Source of the DNA: Streptococcus caballi DSM 19004 | Lineage (GTDB): Bacteria > Bacillota > Bacilli > Lactobacillales > Streptococcaceae | Assembly: GCF_000379985.1 (NCBI RefSeq) | Contig: NZ_KB904062.1 | Coordinates: 102,829 to 166,828 of the forward strand | Direction of reading: 5' to 3' | DNA: 64,000 nucleotides | Shown: positions 28,590 to 37,215 of the stretch, piece after piece | How positions within the stretch are numbered: the first letter of the stretch is position 1 | Layout: each line of letters opens with the position of its first letter | The notes under the pieces: generated by a model | Database searches by the model: none | What the model saw: only the letters and a program-made list of their open reading frames with translations | What the model was told of the DNA's origin: nothing | Translations under genes and position numbers: made by a program

Positions 28590-29331
28590 CTAACCGATAC
28601 TTTCAAACTTCCAGCCAAGGGCTGTCAGGTCGTCACTTTCCCCTTTGTTGAGGGTATTAATGATGTGAGCCTGCTTGCTTAGCATTTGGATTGTAAAGAC
28701 GATAGACTGAATTTCCTAAAACTGGTGCATACCAAGCTACACCTTCGTATTTCCATCCGATGCTAGCCAGATAATCTTTCTAAGCGGCATTTTTGGTGTA
28801 GAAATGTTTACCCGAGTTTAGATTATAAAGTCGGTGCATGGGGTTAGTGCTTTACTTTCTTGATCACTGAAACAGTGGCTGTTGAAACAGACACGTTAGA
28901 TACTGACTTGATTTCATGAACTATCTCTGTTGCTTTTGATTTGAGACTGGTATTGGCAATTATTCCTGTCAAAGTCACTACTTTAGCCTTATTACTTTCA
29001 TTTGTGTAGTTAGCTGAAGTCCACGTCACTTTTTCATTTGATTGAAAACCGTCTGACCAAGTTACTGACACAGTAAATGGTAGACTTGTATTGTTATAGC
29101 TGAGGAAGATTGAGCCTGTGATGAACTTGACGACACTTCGGTTGTCGTAGTTGTTGATGATGGAGCACTTGATGCTTCTGTCACCGCACTTGAACTTGAC
29201 CCTGTGGTTGTGGAGACTGAACTGTCCTCAGGCAAAGCAGAGTACGCACCCGCTGCCAACAAATCCATGACAACAAGGATGTAAACCAAGCACGTTTCTT
29301 TTTTATAAGAACCTCTTAGATATTCTAACAA
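28590..29331 (-). pseudogene. Decayed secreted-protein gene with YRLYNPN-type repeats
   Basis: Several frames in series give one former protein: MLEYLRGSYKKETCLVYILV with a hydrophobic export segment and a Ser/Thr-rich stretch (29062-29331), a central piece VTWSDGFQSNEKVTWTSANY (28844-29071), then PMHRLYNLNSGKHFYT, an in-frame stop, DYLASIGWKYEGVAWYAP, SVYRLYNPN, a frameshift, and GESDDLTALGWKFESIG with stop at 28590. At least three frameshifts or stops. The C-terminal repeats are the same type as in the intact CAP-domain protein next door. Confidence 0.8.
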
Positions 29332-29382
29332 TTAAATTATTTTAAAAAACGAAAAGATTTTTAGCTTATTTGAGGTAATTCT

Positions 29383-29422
29383 AAAAATAGTCCCTCAACG
29401 ATATCCTGTTGAGGAACTATTT
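29383..29422 (-). terminator. Terminator of the dehydrogenase-complex operon
   Basis: AAATAGTCCCTCAAC (29385-29399) pairs with GTTGAGGAACTATTT (29408-29422), with one mismatch, followed on the minus strand by TTTTTAG. About 70 nt after the last gene. Confidence 0.88.
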
Positions 29423-29490
29423 CAATTTATTCACAATGATTCTTTCTAACTTTTTGAAAAAGAAACAAAAACAGAAACGAGTTTTACACC

Positions 29491-31242
29491 TTATTTGCGT
29501 TTTGGTGGGTTGTGAATAGCTTCTCCCAGAACATCTGCGAATGCTTCGTACATGTTTTCTGAGAAAGTTGGGTGTCCATGGATAGAACGAAGGAGTTCAT
29601 CAACAGTTAATTCATTTTCCATGATAGTTGCAGCTTCGTTGATGAGCTCAGCAGCGGAAGGTCCAATGATGTGAACACCAAGTATTTCATGGTATTTAGT
29701 GTCTGCGATGACTTTGACAAATCCATGAGCTTCGTTGGAGGCGATAGCTCGGCCATTGCCAGCAAAACTTGACTTGCCAACAAGGACATTACCATATTTG
29801 GCGCGTGCTTCTTCTTCGGTAAGACCGACCATAGCCACTTCTGGATGAGTATAGACGGCAGCTGGGGTATATTCAAGGTTGGCCTTGCGAACATTGCCCC
29901 AGATGGCATTTTCAGCAGCAACTTCACCCATGCGGAAGGCTGCGTGCGCCAACATCTTGGTTCCATTGACGTCACCAGGAGCGTAGATCCCTGGGATTGA
30001 GGTTTCTTGGTAATCGTTGACTTTGATGCGACCGCGTTCCATCTCAAGGTTGAGATTTTCAAGACCGTTCAATTGTGGGACACGTCCGATAGATAACAGA
30101 GCTTTTTCTGCCACGACTTCTTCACCGTTATTGAGTTTGAGAGTGAGTTGGTTGTTGGCTTCAACGATTTCTGACACACCAACGGATGTCTTGATTTTCA
30201 TGCCCTTCTTAGCCAAAATCTTTTGCAACTCGAGAGAGACTTCCCTATCCATAGCTGGAATAATGCGGTCAGCCATTTCAATGACCGTCACATCAACACC
30301 ATAGGAAGCCCAGACCAAACCAAGCTCGATACCGACTACACCACCGCCCATGACAGCCAGTGACTTAGGCATTTCGCGCAAGTCAAGAATATCATCCGAT
30401 GTCAACACCAAAGATGAGTTGATACCAGGAATATTGATACGTGATACTCTAGAGCCTGTTGCCAAGATGATGTTGCGACCCTTGATAGTCTCAGAACCTA
30501 TGGTTACTGTCTTGTCTGGATTAACATTTCCCAAACCATTAAAGACAGTGACCTTGTTAGCACGAAGCAATCCCCGTACGCCGCCCGTTAATTGTTTGAC
30601 AACTGAATTTTTGAATGCAACAGTCTTATCCATGTCAATAGTGTAATTAGTTGAGGCCAGATTAATCCCGCGGCCAGCAGCAATCTTGAGACCATCAAGA
30701 ATTTCAGCATTCTTCAGATAGGTCTTAGTTGGAATACAGCCAACATTGAGGCAGGTACCACCAAATTCTGATTTTTCAACGATAGCAACCTTGGCACCCA
30801 ACTGAGCAGCGCGAATGGCTGCATAGTAGCCGGCAGGACCACCACCGACAACCACAATATCATATTCATTGTCTGCTAGGTCTGCTTGTGGAGCTAGCTT
30901 AGGAGTATCAGAAGCTGGTGCACTTGGCACCTCTAGACCGGCAGCCTTGAGGTCACTAGCAGTTGCCGCTGGAACATCTTGGCTTTCTTCTGCCAAAATT
31001 TCTCCTTCTGCACCGATATAACCGATAATATCAGTGACAGGCACCACATCACCATTACCATGAGTGATTTTTAGGAGGACACCAGAGTCTTCTGCTTCTA
31101 GTTCCATATTCGTTTTATCTGACATGATTTCAAGAAGGATGTCTCCCTCATTGACAACATCACCCTCTTGTTTTTTCCATTCAATGATTTCGCCTTCTTG
31201 CATGTCAACACCAAGTTTGGGCATAATAATTTCAGTAGCCAT
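29491..31242 (-). CDS. Dihydrolipoamide dehydrogenase (E3) with N-terminal lipoyl domain
   Basis: A 583-residue E3 subunit. Residues 1-80 are a lipoyl domain with lipoyl-lysine 43 (MSDKTNMELE), then a linker, then the flavoprotein: FAD site VVGGGPAGYYAAIRAAQ, redox disulfide GGTCLNVGCIPTK, NAD site GGGVVGIELGLVWASYG, and catalytic HGHPTFSE near the C-terminus. It reoxidises dihydrolipoyl groups of E2 with NAD+. The lipoyl domain is nearly the same as that of E2. Last gene of the four-gene operon (E1a-E1b-E2-E3). The family is named pdhD or acoL in streptococci; which substrate (pyruvate or acetoin) is preferred cannot be told from sequence alone. Confidence 0.95.
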   Translation of the reverse strand: MATEIIMPKLGVDMQEGEIIEWKKQEGDVVNEGDILLEIMSDKTNMELEAEDSGVLLKITHGNGDVVPVTDIIGYIGAEGEILAEESQDVPAATASDLKAAGLEVPSAPASDTPKLAPQADLADNEYDIVVVGGGPAGYYAAIRAAQLGAKVAIVEKSEFGGTCLNVGCIPTKTYLKNAEILDGLKIAAGRGINLASTNYTIDMDKTVAFKNSVVKQLTGGVRGLLRANKVTVFNGLGNVNPDKTVTIGSETIKGRNIILATGSRVSRINIPGINSSLVLTSDDILDLREMPKSLAVMGGGVVGIELGLVWASYGVDVTVIEMADRIIPAMDREVSLELQKILAKKGMKIKTSVGVSEIVEANNQLTLKLNNGEEVVAEKALLSIGRVPQLNGLENLNLEMERGRIKVNDYQETSIPGIYAPGDVNGTKMLAHAAFRMGEVAAENAIWGNVRKANLEYTPAAVYTHPEVAMVGLTEEEARAKYGNVLVGKSSFAGNGRAIASNEAHGFVKVIADTKYHEILGVHIIGPSAAELINEAATIMENELTVDELLRSIHGHPTFSENMYEAFADVLGEAIHNPPKRK

Positions 31243-31272
31243 GTTTTCTCCTTAATTACTAATTTTTTTCTA

Positions 31273-32670
31273 TCAAATCAACAATTCAAACGGATTTTCC
31301 ATCAAGTTCTTGAGGTCAACCATAAACTTAGCACCATTCATGCCATCTACAATGCGATGGTCAATCGTCAAGCACATGGCCATGATTGGACGGATGGTAA
31401 TCTCACCATCTACCACAGTTGGTGTCGGAATCGTTGCCCCAATGCCCAGAATAGCTGAGTTTGGTTGGTTGATGATTGGATTGAAAGTCTTGGTCCCAAA
31501 CATGCCCAAGTTAGTGATGGAGAAGGTTGAACCTGACATTTCTGCTGATTTGAGTTTGCCAGTCTGAGCTTTTTTGATAACATCCTTTGAGGCCACCACA
31601 AAGTCTGATAGACTCATCTTGTCTGCACCATGCACGACAGGCACTAAAAGTCCTTCATCCAAACCGACTGCAATACCAATATTAACAAACTGATGCAGTT
31701 CGATTTCCGTCGCATCATTGATAAGACTAGCATTGAGGTAACGGTGCTCTGGCTTCATCAAGGTCTTTACAACAGCCAAACCAATTAAGTCTGTGAAACT
31801 CACTTTGAAACCTGTCTTAGCCATGATTGGTTCAATTAATTTCTTTCGTAGAGCAATCATTTCCGTCATGTCAATGTCATAGTTAAGCGTGAAGGTCGGT
31901 GCAGTCAGGTAAGAATTAACCATACTCTTGGCAACAGCCTTACGCATGGCAGACATCTTGATGACTTCAACACCTTCTGGCAATTCAGCTTTTTCTTCCT
32001 TGACAGCGACTGGAAGTTCTTGAATAGCCTCAGGTTGGGAAGTCCCCAGTAGGGCCAAGATGTCTTCTTTCATAATCTTGCCACGGAAGCCTGAACCTAC
32101 AACACTAGCTAAGTCAATACCATTTTCATGGGCCATCTTGGCAGCAAGTGGTGAGGCTTTTGGTTGAGCAGCCTCAAAGTTTTCAACATCTTCTTTGTGG
32201 ACACGACCTTTCGGCCCCGTTCCTACAACCTGACTGAGGTTAATCCCTAAGTCTTTGGCTAACTTTCTCGCAGCTGGAGTCGCACGAACAGAGCCTTGCC
32301 TTCCTTGGGTAACTGGTTCTTGAGGGGGAACTGACGATGTATCGTCAGCTTGAGGTACAGACACTACTTGCACCTTAGATTTTTCTTGTGAAGGAGCTGA
32401 CGCTGCTTGATTAGCTAGGTCAATCTCCTCGCCTGTTTCTCCTAGATAGCCAATGACCTGCGTCACGGGCACCACATCACCATCACCGTGAATAATTTTC
32501 AATAGAATACCAGAATCTTCGGCTTCCAGTTCCATATTGGTCTTGTCGGACATGATTTCCAAAAGAATATCACCTTCGGAAACCACATCACCTTCTTGCT
32601 TTTTCCATTCGATGATTTCGCCTTCCTGCATGTCAACGCCAAGCTTTGGCATAATAATTTCGACAGCCAT
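31273..32670 (-). CDS. Dihydrolipoamide acetyltransferase (E2)
   Basis: A 465-residue acyltransferase core. One lipoyl domain (1-80, Lys43), then two consecutive E3/E1-binding domains (RATPAARKLAKDLGINLSQV and SPLAAKMAHENGIDLASVVG), then the catalytic domain ending with DHRIVDG. Two binding domains are unusual for one-lipoyl E2 proteins. The start at 32670 (MAVEIIMPKL) is set by homology; it has no clear ribosome site, while an AAGGAG stands about 75 nt upstream, so translation start or expression may be unusual. An ATG at 32700 would add ten residues. Confidence 0.93.
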   Translation of the reverse strand: MAVEIIMPKLGVDMQEGEIIEWKKQEGDVVSEGDILLEIMSDKTNMELEAEDSGILLKIIHGDGDVVPVTQVIGYLGETGEEIDLANQAASAPSQEKSKVQVVSVPQADDTSSVPPQEPVTQGRQGSVRATPAARKLAKDLGINLSQVVGTGPKGRVHKEDVENFEAAQPKASPLAAKMAHENGIDLASVVGSGFRGKIMKEDILALLGTSQPEAIQELPVAVKEEKAELPEGVEVIKMSAMRKAVAKSMVNSYLTAPTFTLNYDIDMTEMIALRKKLIEPIMAKTGFKVSFTDLIGLAVVKTLMKPEHRYLNASLINDATEIELHQFVNIGIAVGLDEGLLVPVVHGADKMSLSDFVVASKDVIKKAQTGKLKSAEMSGSTFSITNLGMFGTKTFNPIINQPNSAILGIGATIPTPTVVDGEITIRPIMAMCLTIDHRIVDGMNGAKFMVDLKNLMENPFELLI

Positions 32671-32768
32671 AATTATACTAAGAACAGTCTGAAAGCACAT
32701 CTTTTTTCATTCTTGCAGCCTGCTTTCGACTGATTCTAACTCCTTTCTAGTCGTATGGAGGTTGGGGC

Positions 32769-33767
32769 TTAATTTCCCTTGTTTGCCATCTTGTAAATGG
32801 CAGCTTTGATTTTGGCGACATCTGGCAAAATCCCCTGCTCTAAAACACGTGAATAAGGGACGGGTACATCTTCGCTTGCTAAACGAACGATTGGATGATC
32901 CAGATAATCAAAGGCCTCGCTTTCTGTGACGATTGTAGCGACTTCACCAATAAATCCACCTGTCTTGTAGGCATCATTAACCAGCATCAGTTTGCCTGTT
33001 TTCTTGACCGATTCAATAATCAAGTCCTTATCAAGCGGAATGAGTGTCCGGGGGTCAACCACTTCAACATTGATACCATCAGCAGCCACTTCTTCTGCAG
33101 CCTGCAAGACACGCTCCAGCATGCGGCCATAGCTCACAATGGTCAAATCATCTCCCTCACGTTTCACATCACCTTTACCCAGTGGAATGTAGAAATCAGG
33201 GTCTTGATTGACTTCTTCTTTCTTCCCGTATAGTGCCTTAGGCTCCATAAAGATAACCAAATTATTATCTTGGATGGCTGACTTCAACAGTCCTTTAGCA
33301 TCGTTGACTGTTCCAGGCGCTACCACCTTGATGCCTGGAATGTGGGTCAGCCAAGCTTCTAAAGATTGTGAGTGTTGGGCAGCAGAGCCGATTCCTGAAC
33401 CTGAGGCCACACGAAAGGTCACAGGTGTTTTCAAGCCACCACCGAACATATAGTTAGCCTTAGCCCCTTGGTTGACAATGGCATCCATGGCAATAGTCAC
33501 AAAGTCCATGAAAGTCAGGTCAACGATAGGGCGCAGACCAGTTTGCGCTGCTCCGACAGCAGCACCTGCGATAGCAGCTTCTGAGATAGGGGTATCTTTG
33601 ACACGTTTGCCACCAAATTCAGCCAGCATTCCGACGGACGTTCCAAAGTCTCCACCATAGATGCCGACGTCTTCACCCATTAAGAAAATTTTATCATCCT
33701 TGCGCATCTCCTCGCTCATAGCAAGGTTAATGGCTTCACGCAAGGCCATTACTTTTGTTTCTGACAT
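32769..33767 (-). CDS. Pyruvate/acetoin dehydrogenase E1 beta subunit
   Basis: A 332-residue transketolase-like subunit: REAINLAMSEEMRKDDKIFLMGEDVGIYGG at the start (the GEDV thiamine-pyrophosphate loop), the FMDFV segment, VVDPRTLIPLD, and RLASEDVPVPY. It pairs with E1 alpha to decarboxylate the 2-oxo acid and pass the acyl group to E2. It starts 35 nt after E1 alpha. Confidence 0.94.
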   Translation of the reverse strand: MSETKVMALREAINLAMSEEMRKDDKIFLMGEDVGIYGGDFGTSVGMLAEFGGKRVKDTPISEAAIAGAAVGAAQTGLRPIVDLTFMDFVTIAMDAIVNQGAKANYMFGGGLKTPVTFRVASGSGIGSAAQHSQSLEAWLTHIPGIKVVAPGTVNDAKGLLKSAIQDNNLVIFMEPKALYGKKEEVNQDPDFYIPLGKGDVKREGDDLTIVSYGRMLERVLQAAEEVAADGINVEVVDPRTLIPLDKDLIIESVKKTGKLMLVNDAYKTGGFIGEVATIVTESEAFDYLDHPIVRLASEDVPVPYSRVLEQGILPDVAKIKAAIYKMANKGN

Positions 33768-33802
33768 AATCTATCTTCTCCTCAATGATTCATATAATGG
33801 TA

Positions 33803-34771
33803 TTAGTCTACCCAGACGTCTTGGAAAGCGACTGACATATCTGGTTCTGGGCTGTCTTGGGCAAAGGTTACCGCATCCTTAACTTCCTGAGCTACCTGCT
33901 CTACAATAGCATCCAATTCTTGGTCAGAAGCAAGGCCATTTTCCGTCAGATAAGCGCGGTACTTCTTGAGCGGATCTTTGGCTTTCCATGTGTCCACTTC
34001 TTCTTTGGTACGATAGACACCCGCATCTGCAGTCGAATGACCAAACCAGCGGTAAGACTCGACTTCAACGATAGCTGGACCATTGCCAGCACGCACATAA
34101 TCAATAACTTCATGCATAGTTTCATAAACAGCCACCACATCATTACCGTCTTCAACATAATAGCCAGGCACACCGTAAGCCTCACCACGCAAGTAAAGAT
34201 GGGATATCTTGGTTGAATAGGTGATATCTGTTGAAATACCATAGCGGTTATTGATGATGAAGAAAATAACTGGCAAGTTCCAAACAGCTGCTAGGTTGAC
34301 CGATTCATGGAAAGAACCTTCATTGGTCGCCGAATCTCCTGAAAAAGCGATGACGATATTTCCTGTATTTTCATATTGTTGAGTCAAGGCAGCGCCGACA
34401 GCCAAGGCATAGCCACCACCGACAATACCATTGGTACCATAATTTCCTTTTTCAAGATTGGCTAAGTGCATAGAGCCACCACGTCCCTTGGAAGAACCCG
34501 TCGCCTTACCAGCCAACTCGGCCATCATGGCATTGAGATCAATTCCTTTAGCGATGGTCTGACCGTGTCCACGGTGATTTGAAAAAATAATATCCTGGTC
34601 AGTCAAATCATGAATAGCTCCAACAGAAGCCGCTTCTTCTCCGACTGAAAAGTGTGTCATACCTTGAACGAAACCACGACGAACCAATTTATTTAATGTC
34701 ATATCGACATCACGAATACGTTGCATTTTGAGAAACATATCCAAATGTTGTTCTTTAGATAGTGTTACCAT
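33803..34771 (-). CDS. Pyruvate/acetoin dehydrogenase E1 alpha subunit
   Basis: A 322-residue thiamine-pyrophosphate enzyme. The cofactor motif reads GDSATNEGSFHESVNLAAVW then NLPVIFFIINN; Ser replaces the more usual Gly in GDG. HRGHGQTIAKG and YRWFGHSTADAGVYR are conserved loops. First gene of the operon, with a GGAGG ribosome site. In streptococci this complex supplies acetyl-CoA under aerobic or sugar-limited conditions. Confidence 0.94.
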   Translation of the reverse strand: MVTLSKEQHLDMFLKMQRIRDVDMTLNKLVRRGFVQGMTHFSVGEEAASVGAIHDLTDQDIIFSNHRGHGQTIAKGIDLNAMMAELAGKATGSSKGRGGSMHLANLEKGNYGTNGIVGGGYALAVGAALTQQYENTGNIVIAFSGDSATNEGSFHESVNLAAVWNLPVIFFIINNRYGISTDITYSTKISHLYLRGEAYGVPGYYVEDGNDVVAVYETMHEVIDYVRAGNGPAIVEVESYRWFGHSTADAGVYRTKEEVDTWKAKDPLKKYRAYLTENGLASDQELDAIVEQVAQEVKDAVTFAQDSPEPDMSVAFQDVWVD

Positions 34772-35285
34772 AATTTTCCTCCACTAATTCGATTACACTC
34801 TTTGAAAATCAAAATTATACATTATTGACTTCAACTTGCCATACATTTGAGAAAAGATCTACTCTTCCCGTTTTTAACATCAGAAGTTTTAACTAAGAAG
34901 CCGCCTTGTTAAGATTGATTTCTCTTGAGTATTACACCTTCATTCTATGATAAAATTTCACAATCCGCAAATAATTGAACCGCTTTCTTCCATTGGTGTA
35001 ACAGGTTATAACAGTTTTTAACTGTATTATAAAATATAATTTTCACAAAGTAGATTAATGAGTCTTTAACTTCCTCGAAAGATGATTTGACACAATTTTA
35101 AACTGGCCAACTTCATAGATAATAAATTCAATTAAAAATCCAGTGAACTTTTTCACGGATGATAAACCGAATTAAAAATGTAATAGCTAATCTTCGCAAA
35201 TGCTAGCTCGAACTAAAACAAAATAGCTGGAAGAAAATTGGGTTAGCGCACAGAAAAAGCAATGACCTTAAATTCGTTGCTTTTT
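34772..35285 (-). terminator. Long intergenic stretch; terminator of the ABC operon
   Basis: 34772-35253 has no gene I can support. It contains a TATAAT-like -10 for E1 alpha near 34810 and a small palindrome ACAGTT-TTT-AACTGT (35011-35025). At 35254-35285, AAAAAGCAA pairs with TTGCTTTTT, a terminator for the ABC exporter genes on the minus strand. Confidence 0.7.
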
Positions 35286-35337
35286 AGCTATTTGCGAGTT
35301 GGCCTTGATAAAATATCCTTGTCCTGACTCTTCTTTC

Positions 35338-37215
35338 TTATTCACTGATAGCATTACCAGTATAGAGTTGGTAATAGCGACCCTTTTGAGCAATCAAGTC
35401 GTTGTGATTACCACGTTCAATGATGCGACCTTGTTCCAGCACCATAATGCAATCAGCGTTGCGAACCGTTGATAAGCGGTGAGCGATAACAAAGGTTGTA
35501 CGCCCCTTCATCAGCGCATCCATGCCCTCTTGAACATGAACTTCCGTGCGGGTATCGATAGAGGATGTTGCTTCATCCAAAATCAGAGCTGGCGGATTGG
35601 CAACTGCAGCACGCGCAATGGCTAAAAGCTGACGTTGACCTTGTGACAAACTGCCACCATCGCCTGTCAAGACAGTTTCATAGCCGTCTGGCAGGCGCTT
35701 GATGAAGTCATGGGCATTGGCCAATTTTGCTGCTGCCACGCATTCCTCATCTGTCGCTTCCAAACGACCGTAACGAATATTGTCCATAACCGTTCCTGTA
35801 AACAAATGCGTGTCCTGAAGAACAATTCCTAGACTACGACGCAGAGCTGGCTTTTTAATTTTTTCAATATTGATGCCGTCATAACGAATTTTACCTTCTT
35901 GGATATCGTAGAAACGGTTAATCAGATTGGTGATGGTTGTCTTACCAGCACCAGTTGATCCGACAAAGGCAATCTTTTGACCTGGCTCAGCAAAAAGATT
36001 GATATCATGAAGAACCATCTTGTCATCGTTATAACCAAAGGTGACATCAGTGAAGGTTACAGCACCTTCTAATTTATGGTAGCTGACGCTGCCATCTTGA
36101 TGGGGATGTTTCCATGCCCAAAGACCTGTTTGTTTTTCAGATTCTTGGATGTAACCAGCTTCATCTTCCACAGCGTTGACTAGGTCAACATAACCTTCAT
36201 CCTTTTCAGGTTCAGCATCCATGAGCGCAAAGACACGGTCAGCACCGGCCATGGCCATGATGACACTGTTAATTTGCTGGCTGATTTGTGTAATAGGGTT
36301 GGTGAAACTGCGGTTTAGGGTCAGGAAGGACACCAAGGTTCCTAGCGTCAAGCCTGCATAGCCATTGAGAGCCAAGACCGCACCTAGCATAGCACAAAGG
36401 ACATAGGAAATATGACCAATGTTGGCTGAGATTGGCATGAGGATGTTGGCATAAATGTTGGCATCTGTGGCACTAATACGCAGTTCTTGATTTAATTTTC
36501 TGAAGTCAGCTTTAGCATCTTCTTCATGATTGAAAACCTTGATGACCTTCTGTCCTTCCATCATTTCTTCGATAAATCCGTTGACAGTCCCCAAATCATT
36601 TTGCTGTTTGTGGAAATGCTTGGAAGACTGCGCAGCTATTTTCCTTGCCACAAAAAGGAGAACAAAGACCATAGCGACTGACAGCAGGGTCAGCGGAATA
36701 TTGAGGACAGTCATGGCAACTAGCGTCGTTACGATTGAAAAGCTAGAATTGACCACCTGCGGAATACTTTGGCTAATGAGCTGGCGCAGGGTGTCAACGT
36801 CGTTGGTATAGATGGACATGATGTCACCGTGTGCATGGGTATCAAAGTATTTGATGGGAAGACTCTCCATGTGGGTGAAAAGGTCAATCCGAATACGACG
36901 CATGGTTCCTTGCCCGACATAAACCATGAGACGGTTGAAAGAATAAGTACTGAGGACACCGACTGCTCCCACCAGGGTAAGCTTGAGGATAGCCATGCCC
37001 AGACCTGAAAAATCGGGATGACTGCTGGCCATCAGCGGTGTAATGTAGGCATCAATCAGGGTCTGCATGAAGAGTGAAAAACGCAGCATACAGAGTGCTG
37101 ATAGCAAAATCAAGATAAGGACGAGGAGAAAACGGCCTTTGTAGTATTTAAAAACATAAGCCAAGACGCGTTTGAGCGTAGCCTGCTTATTAACAACTTT
37201 TATTTCTTGTGGCAT
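35338..37215 (-). CDS. ABC exporter half-transporter, canonical ATP site (B subunit)
   Basis: A 625-residue fusion of a six-helix membrane domain (1-320) and an ATPase. Walker A GSTGAGKTT, Walker B LILDEATSSID and H-loop VIAHRLST are complete, but the signature is LSQGQ instead of LSGGQ. An insert of about 50 residues (LVNAVEDEAGYIQESEKQTG then LWAWKHPHQDG) precedes the ATPase. The partner encoded just upstream (one-base overlap) has the opposite defects, the usual division in heterodimeric multidrug or peptide exporters. MarR control upstream suggests drug or stress response; the substrate is unknown. Confidence 0.92.
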   Translation of the reverse strand: MPQEIKVVNKQATLKRVLAYVFKYYKGRFLLVLILILLSALCMLRFSLFMQTLIDAYITPLMASSHPDFSGLGMAILKLTLVGAVGVLSTYSFNRLMVYVGQGTMRRIRIDLFTHMESLPIKYFDTHAHGDIMSIYTNDVDTLRQLISQSIPQVVNSSFSIVTTLVAMTVLNIPLTLLSVAMVFVLLFVARKIAAQSSKHFHKQQNDLGTVNGFIEEMMEGQKVIKVFNHEEDAKADFRKLNQELRISATDANIYANILMPISANIGHISYVLCAMLGAVLALNGYAGLTLGTLVSFLTLNRSFTNPITQISQQINSVIMAMAGADRVFALMDAEPEKDEGYVDLVNAVEDEAGYIQESEKQTGLWAWKHPHQDGSVSYHKLEGAVTFTDVTFGYNDDKMVLHDINLFAEPGQKIAFVGSTGAGKTTITNLINRFYDIQEGKIRYDGINIEKIKKPALRRSLGIVLQDTHLFTGTVMDNIRYGRLEATDEECVAAAKLANAHDFIKRLPDGYETVLTGDGGSLSQGQRQLLAIARAAVANPPALILDEATSSIDTRTEVHVQEGMDALMKGRTTFVIAHRLSTVRNADCIMVLEQGRIIERGNHNDLIAQKGRYYQLYTGNAISE

